Assembly (NCBI GenBank): GCA_021201535.1
Contig: JAJQEU010000120.1
Span: forward strand, 1 to 64,000
Reading direction: 5' to 3'
Source: Clostridiales bacterium
Lineage (GTDB): Bacteria; Bacillota; Clostridia; Lachnospirales; Lachnospiraceae
Length of the DNA: 64,000 nucleotides
Made by a program: the position numbers and the translations under genes. Below are positions 39,892 through 49,160 of the stretch, piece by piece (the first letter of the stretch is position 1; each line of letters begins with the position of its first letter). The notes under the pieces are model-generated. The model was given only the letters and a program-made list of their open reading frames with translations. It ran no database searches and was not told where the DNA came from.

Positions 39892-40998
39892 TTATAACAA
39901 TAGTTTTAAAATTTTTTGTTCATTTGATCTTGTAAAATCGCTCAGTCGCCAGGAACGAATTCTCTTCTTCACAATCACCGGCACGAGAAAACCATTATAT
40001 GACAGCTTCGAACAGCGATTAATAATCGTCTTGTTTGTCACCCCGATCATTTTACTAACCGCAATCGGAGTAAATTCATACAAATGTTTTTGAATCAGAA
40101 ACTTCAAAAGTTCTTTCTCTTTTGTATTTAAATAAGAAACGCTCTCTGCCAGGCCATTCTTTTCAGATGACCTGGAAATCTCACATACTTTACCGGAATA
40201 TAATTCCACCATTTTTAAAAAATAAAGTATCCAGATTTCCGGGTTGGGAGGGTTATCTCTTCCTGAATAATATAAAGCCGGAAGCCCCATCTGCAGCGAT
40301 GCATAATATTCTTCCGGATCGTATGCAAAATACTCCTCAAGAGAACCGATACCATGAAATCCATATCCGTAACAATCAAGAAGATATCCGGATAATAATC
40401 TTGCCGTTCTCCCGTTCCCGTCTTCAAACGGATGAATGGTCACAAGCTGATAATGAACGACTGCCGCAATAATCAACGGATGGTCATCGGTATTGTTTAC
40501 ATACTCAACCAGTTCATCTAATAATTCCGGAATATCTGTATATTCCGGAGGAATATACTCCGGAAGTCCGCTTGCAGAGTCATAAACGGCAAATACAACA
40601 CCGGGAGGCATCGCCTGTCTCAATCCAATCTTTTCTTTTGAAGCACCCATTTCCACCAACGCCTGAACTTCGAGAACCAACTCTTTCGAAAACTTTACTT
40701 TTTGGTTTTTCTTATCTTCCAACAGATTAAGCGCCAGAAAATAATTACGAACTTCCTGTTCCGGCTTCAGAAAATGCCTGTGCGGATCGCTTTCTATTGC
40801 ATCGCTTACCTGTTGCTCCGTGAGCGGATTTCCTTCTATCTTATTAGATGCATAAGAACTTTTCTTTTTTGAATTTTTTCTCAATCTGTTTCTTGTAACA
40901 GAAGGTAATTGCAACGTGTTCAGGAAAAAACGATTTTCATCAATTGCCGATATTTTAATCAGCATCTCATTTGTAAGAATAACTTTAATCAATATCAT
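39892..40998 (-). CDS. Fic domain protein (putative AMPylase), probable class II self-inhibited, C-terminal wHTH-like region
   Basis: HPFEDGNGRTARLL core motif; SNKIEG matches the (S/T)xxxE(G/N) inhibitory motif upstream; SD GGGAGG before ATG at 40998. Confidence 0.93.
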   Translation of the reverse strand: MILIKVILTNEMLIKISAIDENRFFLNTLQLPSVTRNRLRKNSKKKSSYASNKIEGNPLTEQQVSDAIESDPHRHFLKPEQEVRNYFLALNLLEDKKNQKVKFSKELVLEVQALVEMGASKEKIGLRQAMPPGVVFAVYDSASGLPEYIPPEYTDIPELLDELVEYVNNTDDHPLIIAAVVHYQLVTIHPFEDGNGRTARLLSGYLLDCYGYGFHGIGSLEEYFAYDPEEYYASLQMGLPALYYSGRDNPPNPEIWILYFLKMVELYSGKVCEISRSSEKNGLAESVSYLNTKEKELLKFLIQKHLYEFTPIAVSKMIGVTNKTIINRCSKLSYNGFLVPVIVKKRIRSWRLSDFTRSNEQKILKLLL

Positions 40999-41165
40999 CG
41001 CCTCCCGACTACTGATAAATTCGCTGAAGTTTTCTTTATTATTATAATTGAAAAGCAGATGGAATTCCATTATTATTTCACTATTTTTACACTATTTTTC
41101 TCATCTGCACATCCTTGCACAATAAATATTAAGTAATTTCCTTACGCGCCCCTGTGCATAAAAAA

Positions 41166-41200
41166 GGATGAAATTCCCCTTTCCCCGAGGAATTCCATCC
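41166..41200 (-). terminator. Terminator hairpin downstream of nifU-like gene
   Basis: GGATGaAATTCC...GGAATTcCATCC followed by T-run on the minus strand. Confidence 0.8.
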
Positions 41201-41233
41201 CGTCTGTCTGTCTCATCGGTTTCAGTACGGCTG

Positions 41234-41665
41234 TTAAAGCTGACAGCTCTCGCAATCCGGCTTCTCCCGGAATAATGTCGGATCATACGCGATCCCGTTT
41301 TTATCATAGTAGTCCTTCACCGCAGCCTTCACGGCCTCCTCCGCCAGAACGGAACAGTGGATCTTGTGCGTCGGAAGCCCGTCCAGCGCCTCAACCACGG
41401 CGCGGTTGGAAAGCTCCAGCGCCTCGCTGACTTTCTTTCCCTTGATCATCTCCGTCGCCATCGAGCTGGTCGCGATCGCGGATCCGCAGCCAAAGGTATT
41501 AAATTTACAGTCCGTGATAACCTGATTCTCATCGATCTTCAGATACATTTTCATGATGTCGCCGCATTTTGCGTTGCCCACCTCGCCGACGCCGTCGGCG
41601 TCGTCCATCTTTCCGACATTCCGCGGATTCTGAAAATGATCCATGACCTTCTCACTATATAACAT
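41234..41665 (-). CDS. nifU: Fe-S cluster scaffold protein NifU/IscU-like
   Basis: YSEKVMDHFQNPRNVGKMDDADGVGEVGNAKCGDIMKMYLKI, FGCGSAIATSSMATEMIKGK. Confidence 0.95.
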   Translation of the reverse strand: MLYSEKVMDHFQNPRNVGKMDDADGVGEVGNAKCGDIMKMYLKIDENQVITDCKFNTFGCGSAIATSSMATEMIKGKKVSEALELSNRAVVEALDGLPTHKIHCSVLAEEAVKAAVKDYYDKNGIAYDPTLFREKPDCESCQL

Positions 41666-42842
41666 GCTTTGTCTCTCCTTTCTCCAGGCTCTCCCACACC
41701 GGGGACATATTTCTGAGATACTCGATCACTCCCGGCAACTCCTTTACCACATACTCAACCTCTTCCATCGTGTTGTACTCCGAAAGAGTCAGCCTCAGGG
41801 ATCCGTGAGCGATCTCATGCGGCAATCCGATCGCCAGAAGCACATGGGACGGATCCAGAGATCCGGATGTGCAGGCAGAACCGGAGGAAGCCTCAATCCC
41901 CTTCATATCCAGCAACAGGAGCAATGACTCGCCCTCGACGCCCTCAAAACAGAAATTTACATTGCCCGGAAGCCGTTTTGTCGGGTGTCCGTTCAGCTTC
42001 GAATGCGGAATCTGAGAGAGTCCCTCGATCAGGCGGTCGCGCATCGCCGAAACCTTCACCTCATTCTCCTCCCTGTGTGAAAGTATGTCCTTTAAGGCTG
42101 CTGCCATGCCGATGATTGCGGGGATGTTTTCCGTGCCGGCGCGCTTTCCTCTCTCCTGGGCGCCGCCCTCAATGAGGTTCGAAAGGACGATCCCCTTCCT
42201 CGCATAGAGACATCCCACCCCTTTCGGGCCGTGGAACTTGTGCGCGGACAGGGAAAGCATGTCGATATTCTGCTCTTTTACATTAATAGCGAGATGGCCG
42301 ACAGCCTGTACCGCGTCCGTGTGGAAGAAAACATTCTTTTCCTTACAGATGGCGCCGATCTCAGCGATGGGCTGAATGCTGCCGATCTCATTGTTCGCAT
42401 ACATCACGGTCACCAGACAGGTGTCCGGCCGGATCGCCGCCTCAAGCTCATTGAGACAGACCATACCCTCCTCGTGAACATCCAGATAAGTGACCTCGTA
42501 TCCCTCCTTTTCCAGCTTCTGCAGCGTGTGAAGCACTGCGTGATGCTCAAAAGCGGTGGAAACAATATGCTTTTTGTTTTTCCTCGCGCCCCATTTCGCG
42601 GCGGAGATAATCGCCTGGTTGTCCGCCTCGCTGCCGCCGGAAGTGAAAATAATTTCTCTGGGCTGTGCGCCCAGGCAGTCGGCGATATCAGACCGTGCCT
42701 GCTCCAGCTTTTCCTTCGCCAGCTGGCCGACGGTATGGAGGCTGGAAGCGTTCGCGTATGTCTCCTGCAGAGCAGGTATCATCGCGTCCAACGCCGCCCG
42801 GCTCATCGCGGTCGTCGCCGCGTTGTCAAAATATACATTCAT
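41655..42842 (-). CDS. nifS: Cysteine desulfurase
   Basis: MNVYFDNAATTAMS, SAHKFHGPKGVGCLY, SSGSACTSGSLDPSHVL. Confidence 0.96.
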   Translation of the reverse strand: MNVYFDNAATTAMSRAALDAMIPALQETYANASSLHTVGQLAKEKLEQARSDIADCLGAQPREIIFTSGGSEADNQAIISAAKWGARKNKKHIVSTAFEHHAVLHTLQKLEKEGYEVTYLDVHEEGMVCLNELEAAIRPDTCLVTVMYANNEIGSIQPIAEIGAICKEKNVFFHTDAVQAVGHLAINVKEQNIDMLSLSAHKFHGPKGVGCLYARKGIVLSNLIEGGAQERGKRAGTENIPAIIGMAAALKDILSHREENEVKVSAMRDRLIEGLSQIPHSKLNGHPTKRLPGNVNFCFEGVEGESLLLLLDMKGIEASSGSACTSGSLDPSHVLLAIGLPHEIAHGSLRLTLSEYNTMEEVEYVVKELPGVIEYLRNMSPVWESLEKGETKHVI

Positions 42843-43015
42843 ATTGTGATCTCCTTCTTAATTAAATCATATTTTTTCTATATGATTTCAAACCAGGTGT
42901 TACTATATCATTCTATTTCCTGTATGTCAATAGGATTTAAGGAAATTAAACTCCTGTATTTTTTTAGGATTTAATCTTTCCATATTTCAGGATCTGTCGC
43001 AAAATAACATGAGTA

Positions 43016-43103
43016 CAACTTTTTCAAGCGACTTTTTATGATTTTTGCAACTTTTTCAAGGGACTTTTTATGAAATACAAAACTTTTTCAAGGAAATTTT
43101 TTG
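43016..43103. repeat. Three-copy degenerate direct repeat, about 32-bp period, upstream of nifS
   Basis: CAACTTTTTCAAGCGACTTTTTATGA / CAACTTTTTCAAGGGACTTTTTATGA / AAAACTTTTTCAAGGAAATTTTTTG. Confidence 0.9.
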
Positions 43104-43118
43104 TCTTACAGCACACGG

Positions 43119-43154
43119 AATTCCCCGCAGCCGATCCGGCAGCCGCGGGGAATT
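43119..43154 (-). terminator. GC-rich hairpin downstream of phoR
   Basis: AATTCCCCGC...GCGGGGAATT perfect 10-bp stem. Confidence 0.5.
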
Positions 43155-43186
43155 TATATACTGTCATATACTGTCCTGAATAGTTA

Positions 43187-44650
43187 CTAAAATTTTACTG
43201 TGATCTCAGTTCCTCTCCCGATCTCGCTCTCAAGAAAAATATCCGCGTCATGCAGTTCCACGATGTGCTTCACGATCGCCAGCCCCAGGCCGGTACCGCC
43301 GGTCTCCTTGGAACGGCTCTTATCCACGCGGAAGAACCGCTCAAACACCCGTTCCTGCATATCCTTCGGGATGCCGATTCCCGTATCCGAAACTGTCAGC
43401 ACCGGATGGTCATTTTCTTTGTACACACGCACTTCCACCCGGCCGCCCTCGTTGTTGTAGCGGATCGCGTTCTGACAAAGATTGTCGATGAGCTCCGTGA
43501 TCATGGATTTGCAGCCGCGCATCATGCAGGGTTCGCCCTGCAGGGTCAGGCTGATATTCCGGCGCTCAGCGTTCAGTTTCAGCAGTTCCATCATCCCCTG
43601 GGCCGTCTCATAGAGATCCATCGGTTCAAACAGAAAACGCTCGTCCTCTCCGCTGTCAAGCTCCGAAAGCCGGATGATATCGTTGATCAGTGTCAGAAGG
43701 CGGTCAGCATTCTGGCGAATCTGTTCCGCAAAACGGGTCTCCTGCTCCTCATCCACCATATGGTTCTCGATCAGCTCCGCGTAGCCGGAGATCGCGGTCA
43801 GCGGCGTCTTCAGCTCATGGGAAACATTCGCGGTAAAATCCTGGCGGCTCCGCGCCGCCGAGAGGATATTTTCATGCTGCTGACGGATCGTATTGACAAA
43901 GGGAACCAGCTCTTTATACACCGGCGCACGGGCAGCGTCCCCGATATTTTCCGCCATCTGATCGATCGGCGCCAGAAGCTTCCGGGTCAGCAGATGGGAA
44001 ACCAGAATGCAGCAAACGATAATGATCGCCACAACCAGAATGATCACCGGAAAAACTGTCATAAAAACACTGAAAATACTGCGCACATCTGCCGCCAGAC
44101 GGAGTACCGACCCGTCGTCCAGCAGAACCGCGTAGTATACCGTGGTCATATTCATCGTGTCAGAGTTTCGAACGCTCTCTCCCTCTCCCGTCGCCATCGC
44201 ATCCGCAATCTCCGGCCGGTCAGAATGATTTTCCAGCTCGGCGGCATCCGCGTCATTGTCATACAGCACTTCGCCTTCCGGGGAAACCCAGGTAATGCGA
44301 AGCGACTTGTCTTCACCGAAAACAGCTTCCAGTTCCGCCAGGCCGCCGCTGTTGTCCGCGTCCGCATTTGCTTCTGAGTCTGCATCTGCATCTGTATCTG
44401 CATTTGCATCTGCGCCGTCATTATCCTGTCCGTCATTCGCGCTGGCAGTTTCTGCATCGTCTGAACCGCCGGTTTCTGTATTTTCCTGCACAAAAAGTCC
44501 GGTCGCCTTCAGGATTCCCGCATTCACGCGCAGGTCATTTTTAACCTGTTTCTGAAACAACCCGTAAAAAACAAAGGTCACGCAGATCATGGTGGCAATC
44601 ACGGCCACGACAGAGATGGCAATCAATCGAAAATTGATTTTTTTCTTCAT
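43187..44650 (-). CDS. phoR: Sensor histidine kinase, PhoR-type
   Basis: FTANVSHELKTPLTAISGYAELIE, DTGIGIPKDMQERVFERFFRVDKSRS; Ala/Asp/Asn low-complexity sensor insert; paired with the response regulator. Confidence 0.88.
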   Translation of the reverse strand: MKKKINFRLIAISVVAVIATMICVTFVFYGLFQKQVKNDLRVNAGILKATGLFVQENTETGGSDDAETASANDGQDNDGADANADTDADADSEANADADNSGGLAELEAVFGEDKSLRITWVSPEGEVLYDNDADAAELENHSDRPEIADAMATGEGESVRNSDTMNMTTVYYAVLLDDGSVLRLAADVRSIFSVFMTVFPVIILVVAIIIVCCILVSHLLTRKLLAPIDQMAENIGDAARAPVYKELVPFVNTIRQQHENILSAARSRQDFTANVSHELKTPLTAISGYAELIENHMVDEEQETRFAEQIRQNADRLLTLINDIIRLSELDSGEDERFLFEPMDLYETAQGMMELLKLNAERRNISLTLQGEPCMMRGCKSMITELIDNLCQNAIRYNNEGGRVEVRVYKENDHPVLTVSDTGIGIPKDMQERVFERFFRVDKSRSKETGGTGLGLAIVKHIVELHDADIFLESEIGRGTEITVKF

Positions 44651-44728
44651 GCGTAATCCGCCTCCTTTACGATTGTTCGCACAATCAACCTCAACATCCA
44701 TGCGCAATCCGCCTGCTTTGCAGGCTTC

Positions 44729-45397
44729 TTAGTCTATCACATATCCCACATTCCGCACGGTCCGGATCCTGCTGCCGGCGTCGCCGAGCTTCTGTCGGAG
44801 CGTCTTGATGTGCATATCTACGGTCCGGGACTCTCCCTCGAACTCGGTTCCCCAGACCTGCCGCATAATCGACTCTCTGGAGAGCACGACGCTCGGATTT
44901 GTCATGAGATACCGCAGCAGCTCATATTCCTTAAAGGTAAGCTCCAGCTGCCGGTCATCCACAAACACAAGATGTCGGTCATGATCGATCACGATATTGC
45001 CGAGCCGGAGCACCTTCGGCTCTCTGGACTCCGTACGCCGCAGCAATACCTTCACGCGGGTGATCAGCTCCATGATGGAAAACGGTTTTTTGATATAATC
45101 ATCTGCGCCGTCGTCCAGCCCGCGGATCATATCCATTTCCGTCGCCTTGGCCGTCACCATGATGACAGGCAGACGCTTCGTCGCCGGATTTGACCGTAAC
45201 TTTTTTAGTATATCATATCCGTTTTCATCCGGCAGCATAATATCCAGAAGCACCAGATCCGGTATGATCTCCTCCAGTTTTTTATAAAAATCCTTCGCTT
45301 TCTCAAACGCACAGACCATATAATTGCTGTTTTTCAAAGCAATCGCCTCAATCTCACGGATACTGCTGTCGTCTTCTACTATATAGATCAATGCCAT
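44729..45397 (-). CDS. phoP: OmpR/PhoB-family response regulator
   Basis: IYIVEDDSSIREIEAIALK, PDLVLLDIMLPDENGYDILK, C-terminal winged helix. Confidence 0.88.
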   Translation of the reverse strand: MALIYIVEDDSSIREIEAIALKNSNYMVCAFEKAKDFYKKLEEIIPDLVLLDIMLPDENGYDILKKLRSNPATKRLPVIMVTAKATEMDMIRGLDDGADDYIKKPFSIMELITRVKVLLRRTESREPKVLRLGNIVIDHDRHLVFVDDRQLELTFKEYELLRYLMTNPSVVLSRESIMRQVWGTEFEGESRTVDMHIKTLRQKLGDAGSRIRTVRNVGYVID

Positions 45398-45435
45398 TTT
45401 ACACCCACCCTTATCTTTATTACCAATGACGGTTT

Positions 45436-47376
45436 TCAATCATTTTCCGAAATTTTTCTTTTGGTTTTCTTCTTTTTTGACTTCTCTTTCTTTGATTTTT
45501 CAGAAGTTCGGTCTTTTTTCTTCGAAGTTTTTCCTGACGACCCGCTTTTCTTTTTCCCCGAAGCATCCTCTACCCCGTTTTCCGGCAATTCTGCCGGGAC
45601 ATCCAGTTTCATTTTCTCCGGCAGTACATATTTTTCACGGATCCTGCGGTAATCCTCACGGAACTCAAGCCGTTCCTCCTCCGGCACCTTATACGCCGGC
45701 TCCGGCACATCCCCGCTGTACACCCGGACCATACAGGCTCCGATGTAGGAACAGTGATCCAGAACATGCTCAAAGGCTGTGATCACATCCTCCAGAATCA
45801 ATCCGGCCTCCATGGAACACCTTCCGGCGCGCAGCCGGTCGACATGCCGCTGCCGCAGCTCCACGCTCATCTCATCGATGGCCTCCTCAAATGCCTCGAT
45901 CTGCTTCGCCATCGTCAGGTCATTTTTCCGAAAAGCATGCGTTGTATGGCCGACTACATCCTGCACGGCTCTGCAGTATACCATCAGTTCATCCATACCG
46001 CTGTCCGTGATTTCTATGCCTTCCCGATACATATCCGCCGCCAGACAACCGATGGAAGCCGCATGATCCGCCATCCGTTCAAAATCACGGATACACTGCA
46101 GCATGACGGATACCTCCCGGCTGTCCGTCAGAGAAAGCCTTCGGCTGCTCACCTTCATCAGATAATCGCTCAGCGCTTCTTCATAATGATCCGCCTCCTG
46201 TTTCAGCTGACGGATCTGAGTCTCCCGCTCCTCTGAATAATCATTCAGAAGTTCGACCGCGCATGACAGAGATTCTCCGATTCGTTCTGACATCTTCACC
46301 GTCGTGTCCATGCAGATTTTCACTGCAAAACCGGGTTTTTCCAGAAACCTGTCATCCAGAACAGCCAGCGTGTCCGGTTTCATGTCGACCGATTCTGCCC
46401 GGTCCGGAATCGTCCAGGTCGCCAGCTTTACGAGAAAATTGCCGAACGGGAACCAGGCGATGCAGCAGGCAATATTGAACAGGCTGTGAACCACAGCGAT
46501 TCCCGCCGCGTTCGCCGCATCGCCCAAAAACGCGAACCTGACAAATGCATTGACCAGATAAAAGACCGCCATAAACACGACCGTTCCGATCAGATTGAAA
46601 TAAAAGTGGATCATGGCCGCCCGCTTTGCGTTCTTTCCCGCTCCGACCGCGGAGATCAGCGCCGTTACACAGGTTCCGATATTCTGCCCCATGATGATCG
46701 GAATCGCCGCGCTGTATGGGATCGCCCCCGTCGCGCAGAGCGCCTGCAGAATACCGATTGATGCGGAAGAACTCTGAACCACAGCCGTCAGCACCGCTCC
46801 GGCCAGCACGCCGAGCAGCGGATTTGAAAACATCGTCAGGATGGAGAGGAACCGTTCGTTATCCGCCAACGGCTCCACCGCACCGCTCATCGTCTCCATC
46901 CCGAACATCAGCACCGCAAAACCGAGCAGAATCGCACCGACATCCTTTTTCGTCTGCTTTCCTTTTGCCGACATGTAAAGCACGATGCCGATCACAGCCA
47001 GAATGGGAGAAAAAGAGGACGGTTTCAGCATGGTGAGAAAAAAGCCGCCGCCCTCGATTCCGGTCAGGGACAGAATCCATGAGGTCACCGTCGTGCCGAT
47101 ATTAGCTCCCATGATCACGCCCACGGCCTGCGTCAGCTTCATAATGCCGGAATTCACAAAACCGATGACCATGACCGTCGTCGCCGACGAACTCTGGATC
47201 ACCGCCGTCACCACCGTGCCCAGAAGCACGCCCTTCAGGCGGTTGGACGTCAACCGCTCCAGAATACTGTCCAGCCTGCCGCCGGACACGCGGACCAGAC
47301 CGTCTCCCATCGTATTCATTCCAAACAGAAACATAGCAAGTCCGCCAAGCAATGTCAACACTGAAAAAATATTCAT
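45436..47376 (-). CDS. Na/Pi cotransporter family protein (NptA/YjbB-like) with PhoU-like domain and Lys/Ser-rich tail
   Basis: Duplicated GVLLGTVVTAVIQSSSATTVMVIGFVNSG / GVLAGAVLTAVVQSSSASIGILQ motifs; C-terminal KKKSGSSGKTSKKKDRTSEKSKKEKSKKKKTKRK. Confidence 0.93.
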   Translation of the reverse strand: MNIFSVLTLLGGLAMFLFGMNTMGDGLVRVSGGRLDSILERLTSNRLKGVLLGTVVTAVIQSSSATTVMVIGFVNSGIMKLTQAVGVIMGANIGTTVTSWILSLTGIEGGGFFLTMLKPSSFSPILAVIGIVLYMSAKGKQTKKDVGAILLGFAVLMFGMETMSGAVEPLADNERFLSILTMFSNPLLGVLAGAVLTAVVQSSSASIGILQALCATGAIPYSAAIPIIMGQNIGTCVTALISAVGAGKNAKRAAMIHFYFNLIGTVVFMAVFYLVNAFVRFAFLGDAANAAGIAVVHSLFNIACCIAWFPFGNFLVKLATWTIPDRAESVDMKPDTLAVLDDRFLEKPGFAVKICMDTTVKMSERIGESLSCAVELLNDYSEERETQIRQLKQEADHYEEALSDYLMKVSSRRLSLTDSREVSVMLQCIRDFERMADHAASIGCLAADMYREGIEITDSGMDELMVYCRAVQDVVGHTTHAFRKNDLTMAKQIEAFEEAIDEMSVELRQRHVDRLRAGRCSMEAGLILEDVITAFEHVLDHCSYIGACMVRVYSGDVPEPAYKVPEEERLEFREDYRRIREKYVLPEKMKLDVPAELPENGVEDASGKKKSGSSGKTSKKKDRTSEKSKKEKSKKKKTKRKISEND

Positions 47377-47503
47377 TCGAACTCCTTTTCCGCCGCTCAC
47401 CGGGCGGAGATTTTACACAGGAGCGGCTGTACATTTTACAGCCGCTTACAATCTTTACATTCTTTACTTTGTTTTAAAAACTTTTTACATTGTAAAGTAT
47501 CTA

Positions 47504-47543
47504 TGTAAAATCCAAAGAGTTCTGTATGTAAAATATATGTAAA
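47504..47543. promoter_or_regulatory. Candidate Pho-box-like TGTAAA array upstream of the Na/Pi transporter-phoP-phoR
   Basis: TGTAAA at 47504, 47527 and 47538 (steps 23 and 11); further TTTACA motifs 47412-47489. Confidence 0.5.
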
Positions 47544-47547
47544 ATTT

Positions 47548-48189
47548 TTATCTGCGCTCGCCGCTGATCGTATAGATCACCCACTTGGAGATATTCTCGG
47601 CGTGATCACCGATCCGCTCAAAATATTTCGCGACGAGAAGCAAATCGGCCGCGACCTCCGTATAGGCGGATTTTTCCTGAATCAGCTTCGTCAGAGTCTG
47701 TTTGGATTCTACAAAAAGCGCGTCCATGATATCATCCTGTTTCGATACTTCCTCCGCCTGTCTGATATCCCGGTTCACAAAAGCCTGGACGGCATCCACC
47801 ACCATGACCATGCTCTCCGCCGCCATCTTTTTGATGACCTCCATCTCCGGCAGCTCCCGCGCGTCCGCCAGATAGATGGATATCTCCGAGATGTCCGCCG
47901 CGTTATCGCCGATCCGCTCCATGTCCGCAACCATCCGGAGCGCGGAGGAGACAAGCCTCAGATCCGAGGCTACCGGCTGTTGCTTCATCAACAGCTTCAT
48001 ACACAGACCTTCGATGTCACGCATCTGATGGTCGATCTCATCATCATACTCCACGTTGCTCTTCGCCTTTTCCACATCGTGATGCACAATTGACTCGATC
48101 GCAAACTCTATCGCCTGCTCGATCATATGTCCCATCGTGATCAGGCCGCCGTTCAGCTCATTTAACTGCTTGTCAAAATGATTTCTCAT
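47548..48189 (-). CDS. phoU: Phosphate signaling complex protein PhoU
   Basis: MRNHFDKQLNELNGGLITMGHMIEQAIEFA; MERIGDNAADISEISIYL. Confidence 0.95.
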   Translation of the reverse strand: MRNHFDKQLNELNGGLITMGHMIEQAIEFAIESIVHHDVEKAKSNVEYDDEIDHQMRDIEGLCMKLLMKQQPVASDLRLVSSALRMVADMERIGDNAADISEISIYLADARELPEMEVIKKMAAESMVMVVDAVQAFVNRDIRQAEEVSKQDDIMDALFVESKQTLTKLIQEKSAYTEVAADLLLVAKYFERIGDHAENISKWVIYTISGERR

Positions 48190-48218
48190 TCTTCTTATTT
48201 CCTTTCTGTCCCCCTGTA

Positions 48219-48974
48219 TCATCCGAACCTTCCCGTGATGTAGTCTTCGGTTCTCTTATCCGTCGGCATGGAGAAAATCTGGTCGGTCTGTCCGTACTCC
48301 ACCAGGTCTCCCAGAAGAAAGAAGGCCGTCTGGTCGGACACGCGGACTGCCTGCTGCATATTATGCGTCACCATCACGATCGTATAATTCTTTTTCAGTT
48401 CCATGGCGAGATCTTCGATCTTAGACGTTGAGATCGGATCCAGCGCCGAGGTGGACTCATCCATCAGCAGCACCTCCGGCTCCACCGCCAGAGCGCGTGC
48501 GATACAGATCCTCTGCTGCTGCCCGCCGGACACTGCCAGGGCGCTCTTCTTTAATTTGTCCTTTACTTCATCCCAGATCGCCGCGTCCCGCAGAGACTTT
48601 TCCACGATCTCATCCAGCTTTCCCTTTACGTGAACGCCGTGGGTACGCGGGCCGAACGCCACATTGTCATAGATGCTCATGGGGAAGGGATTCGCCTTCT
48701 GAAATACCATGCCGACTCTCTTGCGCAGCAGATTGACGTCCGTATTTTTTGAATAAATATCCTCCCCGTCCAGCGAGATCAGGCCGTCGATCTTACATCC
48801 CTCGATCAGATCGTTCATTCGGTTTAAGGATTTTAAAAGCGTCGATTTCCCGCAGCCGGAGGGTCCGATAAAAGCGGTGATCTGTTTTTCCTGAATTTCC
48901 AGATTGATATTTTTTAACGCGTGAAAATCACTGTAATGGAGATTCATGTTTTCTACTGTCATTTTTATATTCAC
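48219..48974 (-). CDS. pstB: Phosphate ABC transporter ATP-binding protein
   Basis: Walker [21 protein letters not shown], signature [15 protein letters not shown]. Confidence 0.97.
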   Translation of the reverse strand: MNIKMTVENMNLHYSDFHALKNINLEIQEKQITAFIGPSGCGKSTLLKSLNRMNDLIEGCKIDGLISLDGEDIYSKNTDVNLLRKRVGMVFQKANPFPMSIYDNVAFGPRTHGVHVKGKLDEIVEKSLRDAAIWDEVKDKLKKSALAVSGGQQQRICIARALAVEPEVLLMDESTSALDPISTSKIEDLAMELKKNYTIVMVTHNMQQAVRVSDQTAFFLLGDLVEYGQTDQIFSMPTDKRTEDYITGRFG

Positions 48975-49018
48975 TGTTTTTTCCTCTATCTATCATATGA
49001 TTTAAGCGACAAAGGGGT

Positions 49019-49092
49019 ATGATACTACGGTCCCCAAGGTCAGAAATACGGATGAGAGCATCCGATTTCTGACCCTTTGTCCCTTGTATCAT
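49019..49092. other. Large intercistronic hairpin between pstA and pstB
   Basis: ATGATAC...GTATCAT outer stem enclosing GGTCAGAAAT-a-CGGATG-agag-CATCCG-ATTTCTGACC. Confidence 0.85.
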
Positions 49093-49160
49093 CATGTCTC
49101 ATGCCACTCTTCTTAAACACACAGCTCATTACATACGAACCGCGAACCGTATGCCACTGT

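Noticed and set aside
41080-41110. CACTATTTTTACACTATTTTTC short repeat upstream of fic
   Set aside because: Only two 10-bp AT-rich copies; likely chance in a low-GC leader.
43250-44377. 375-aa plus-strand ORF
   Set aside because: Antisense to phoR; shadow ORF composition.
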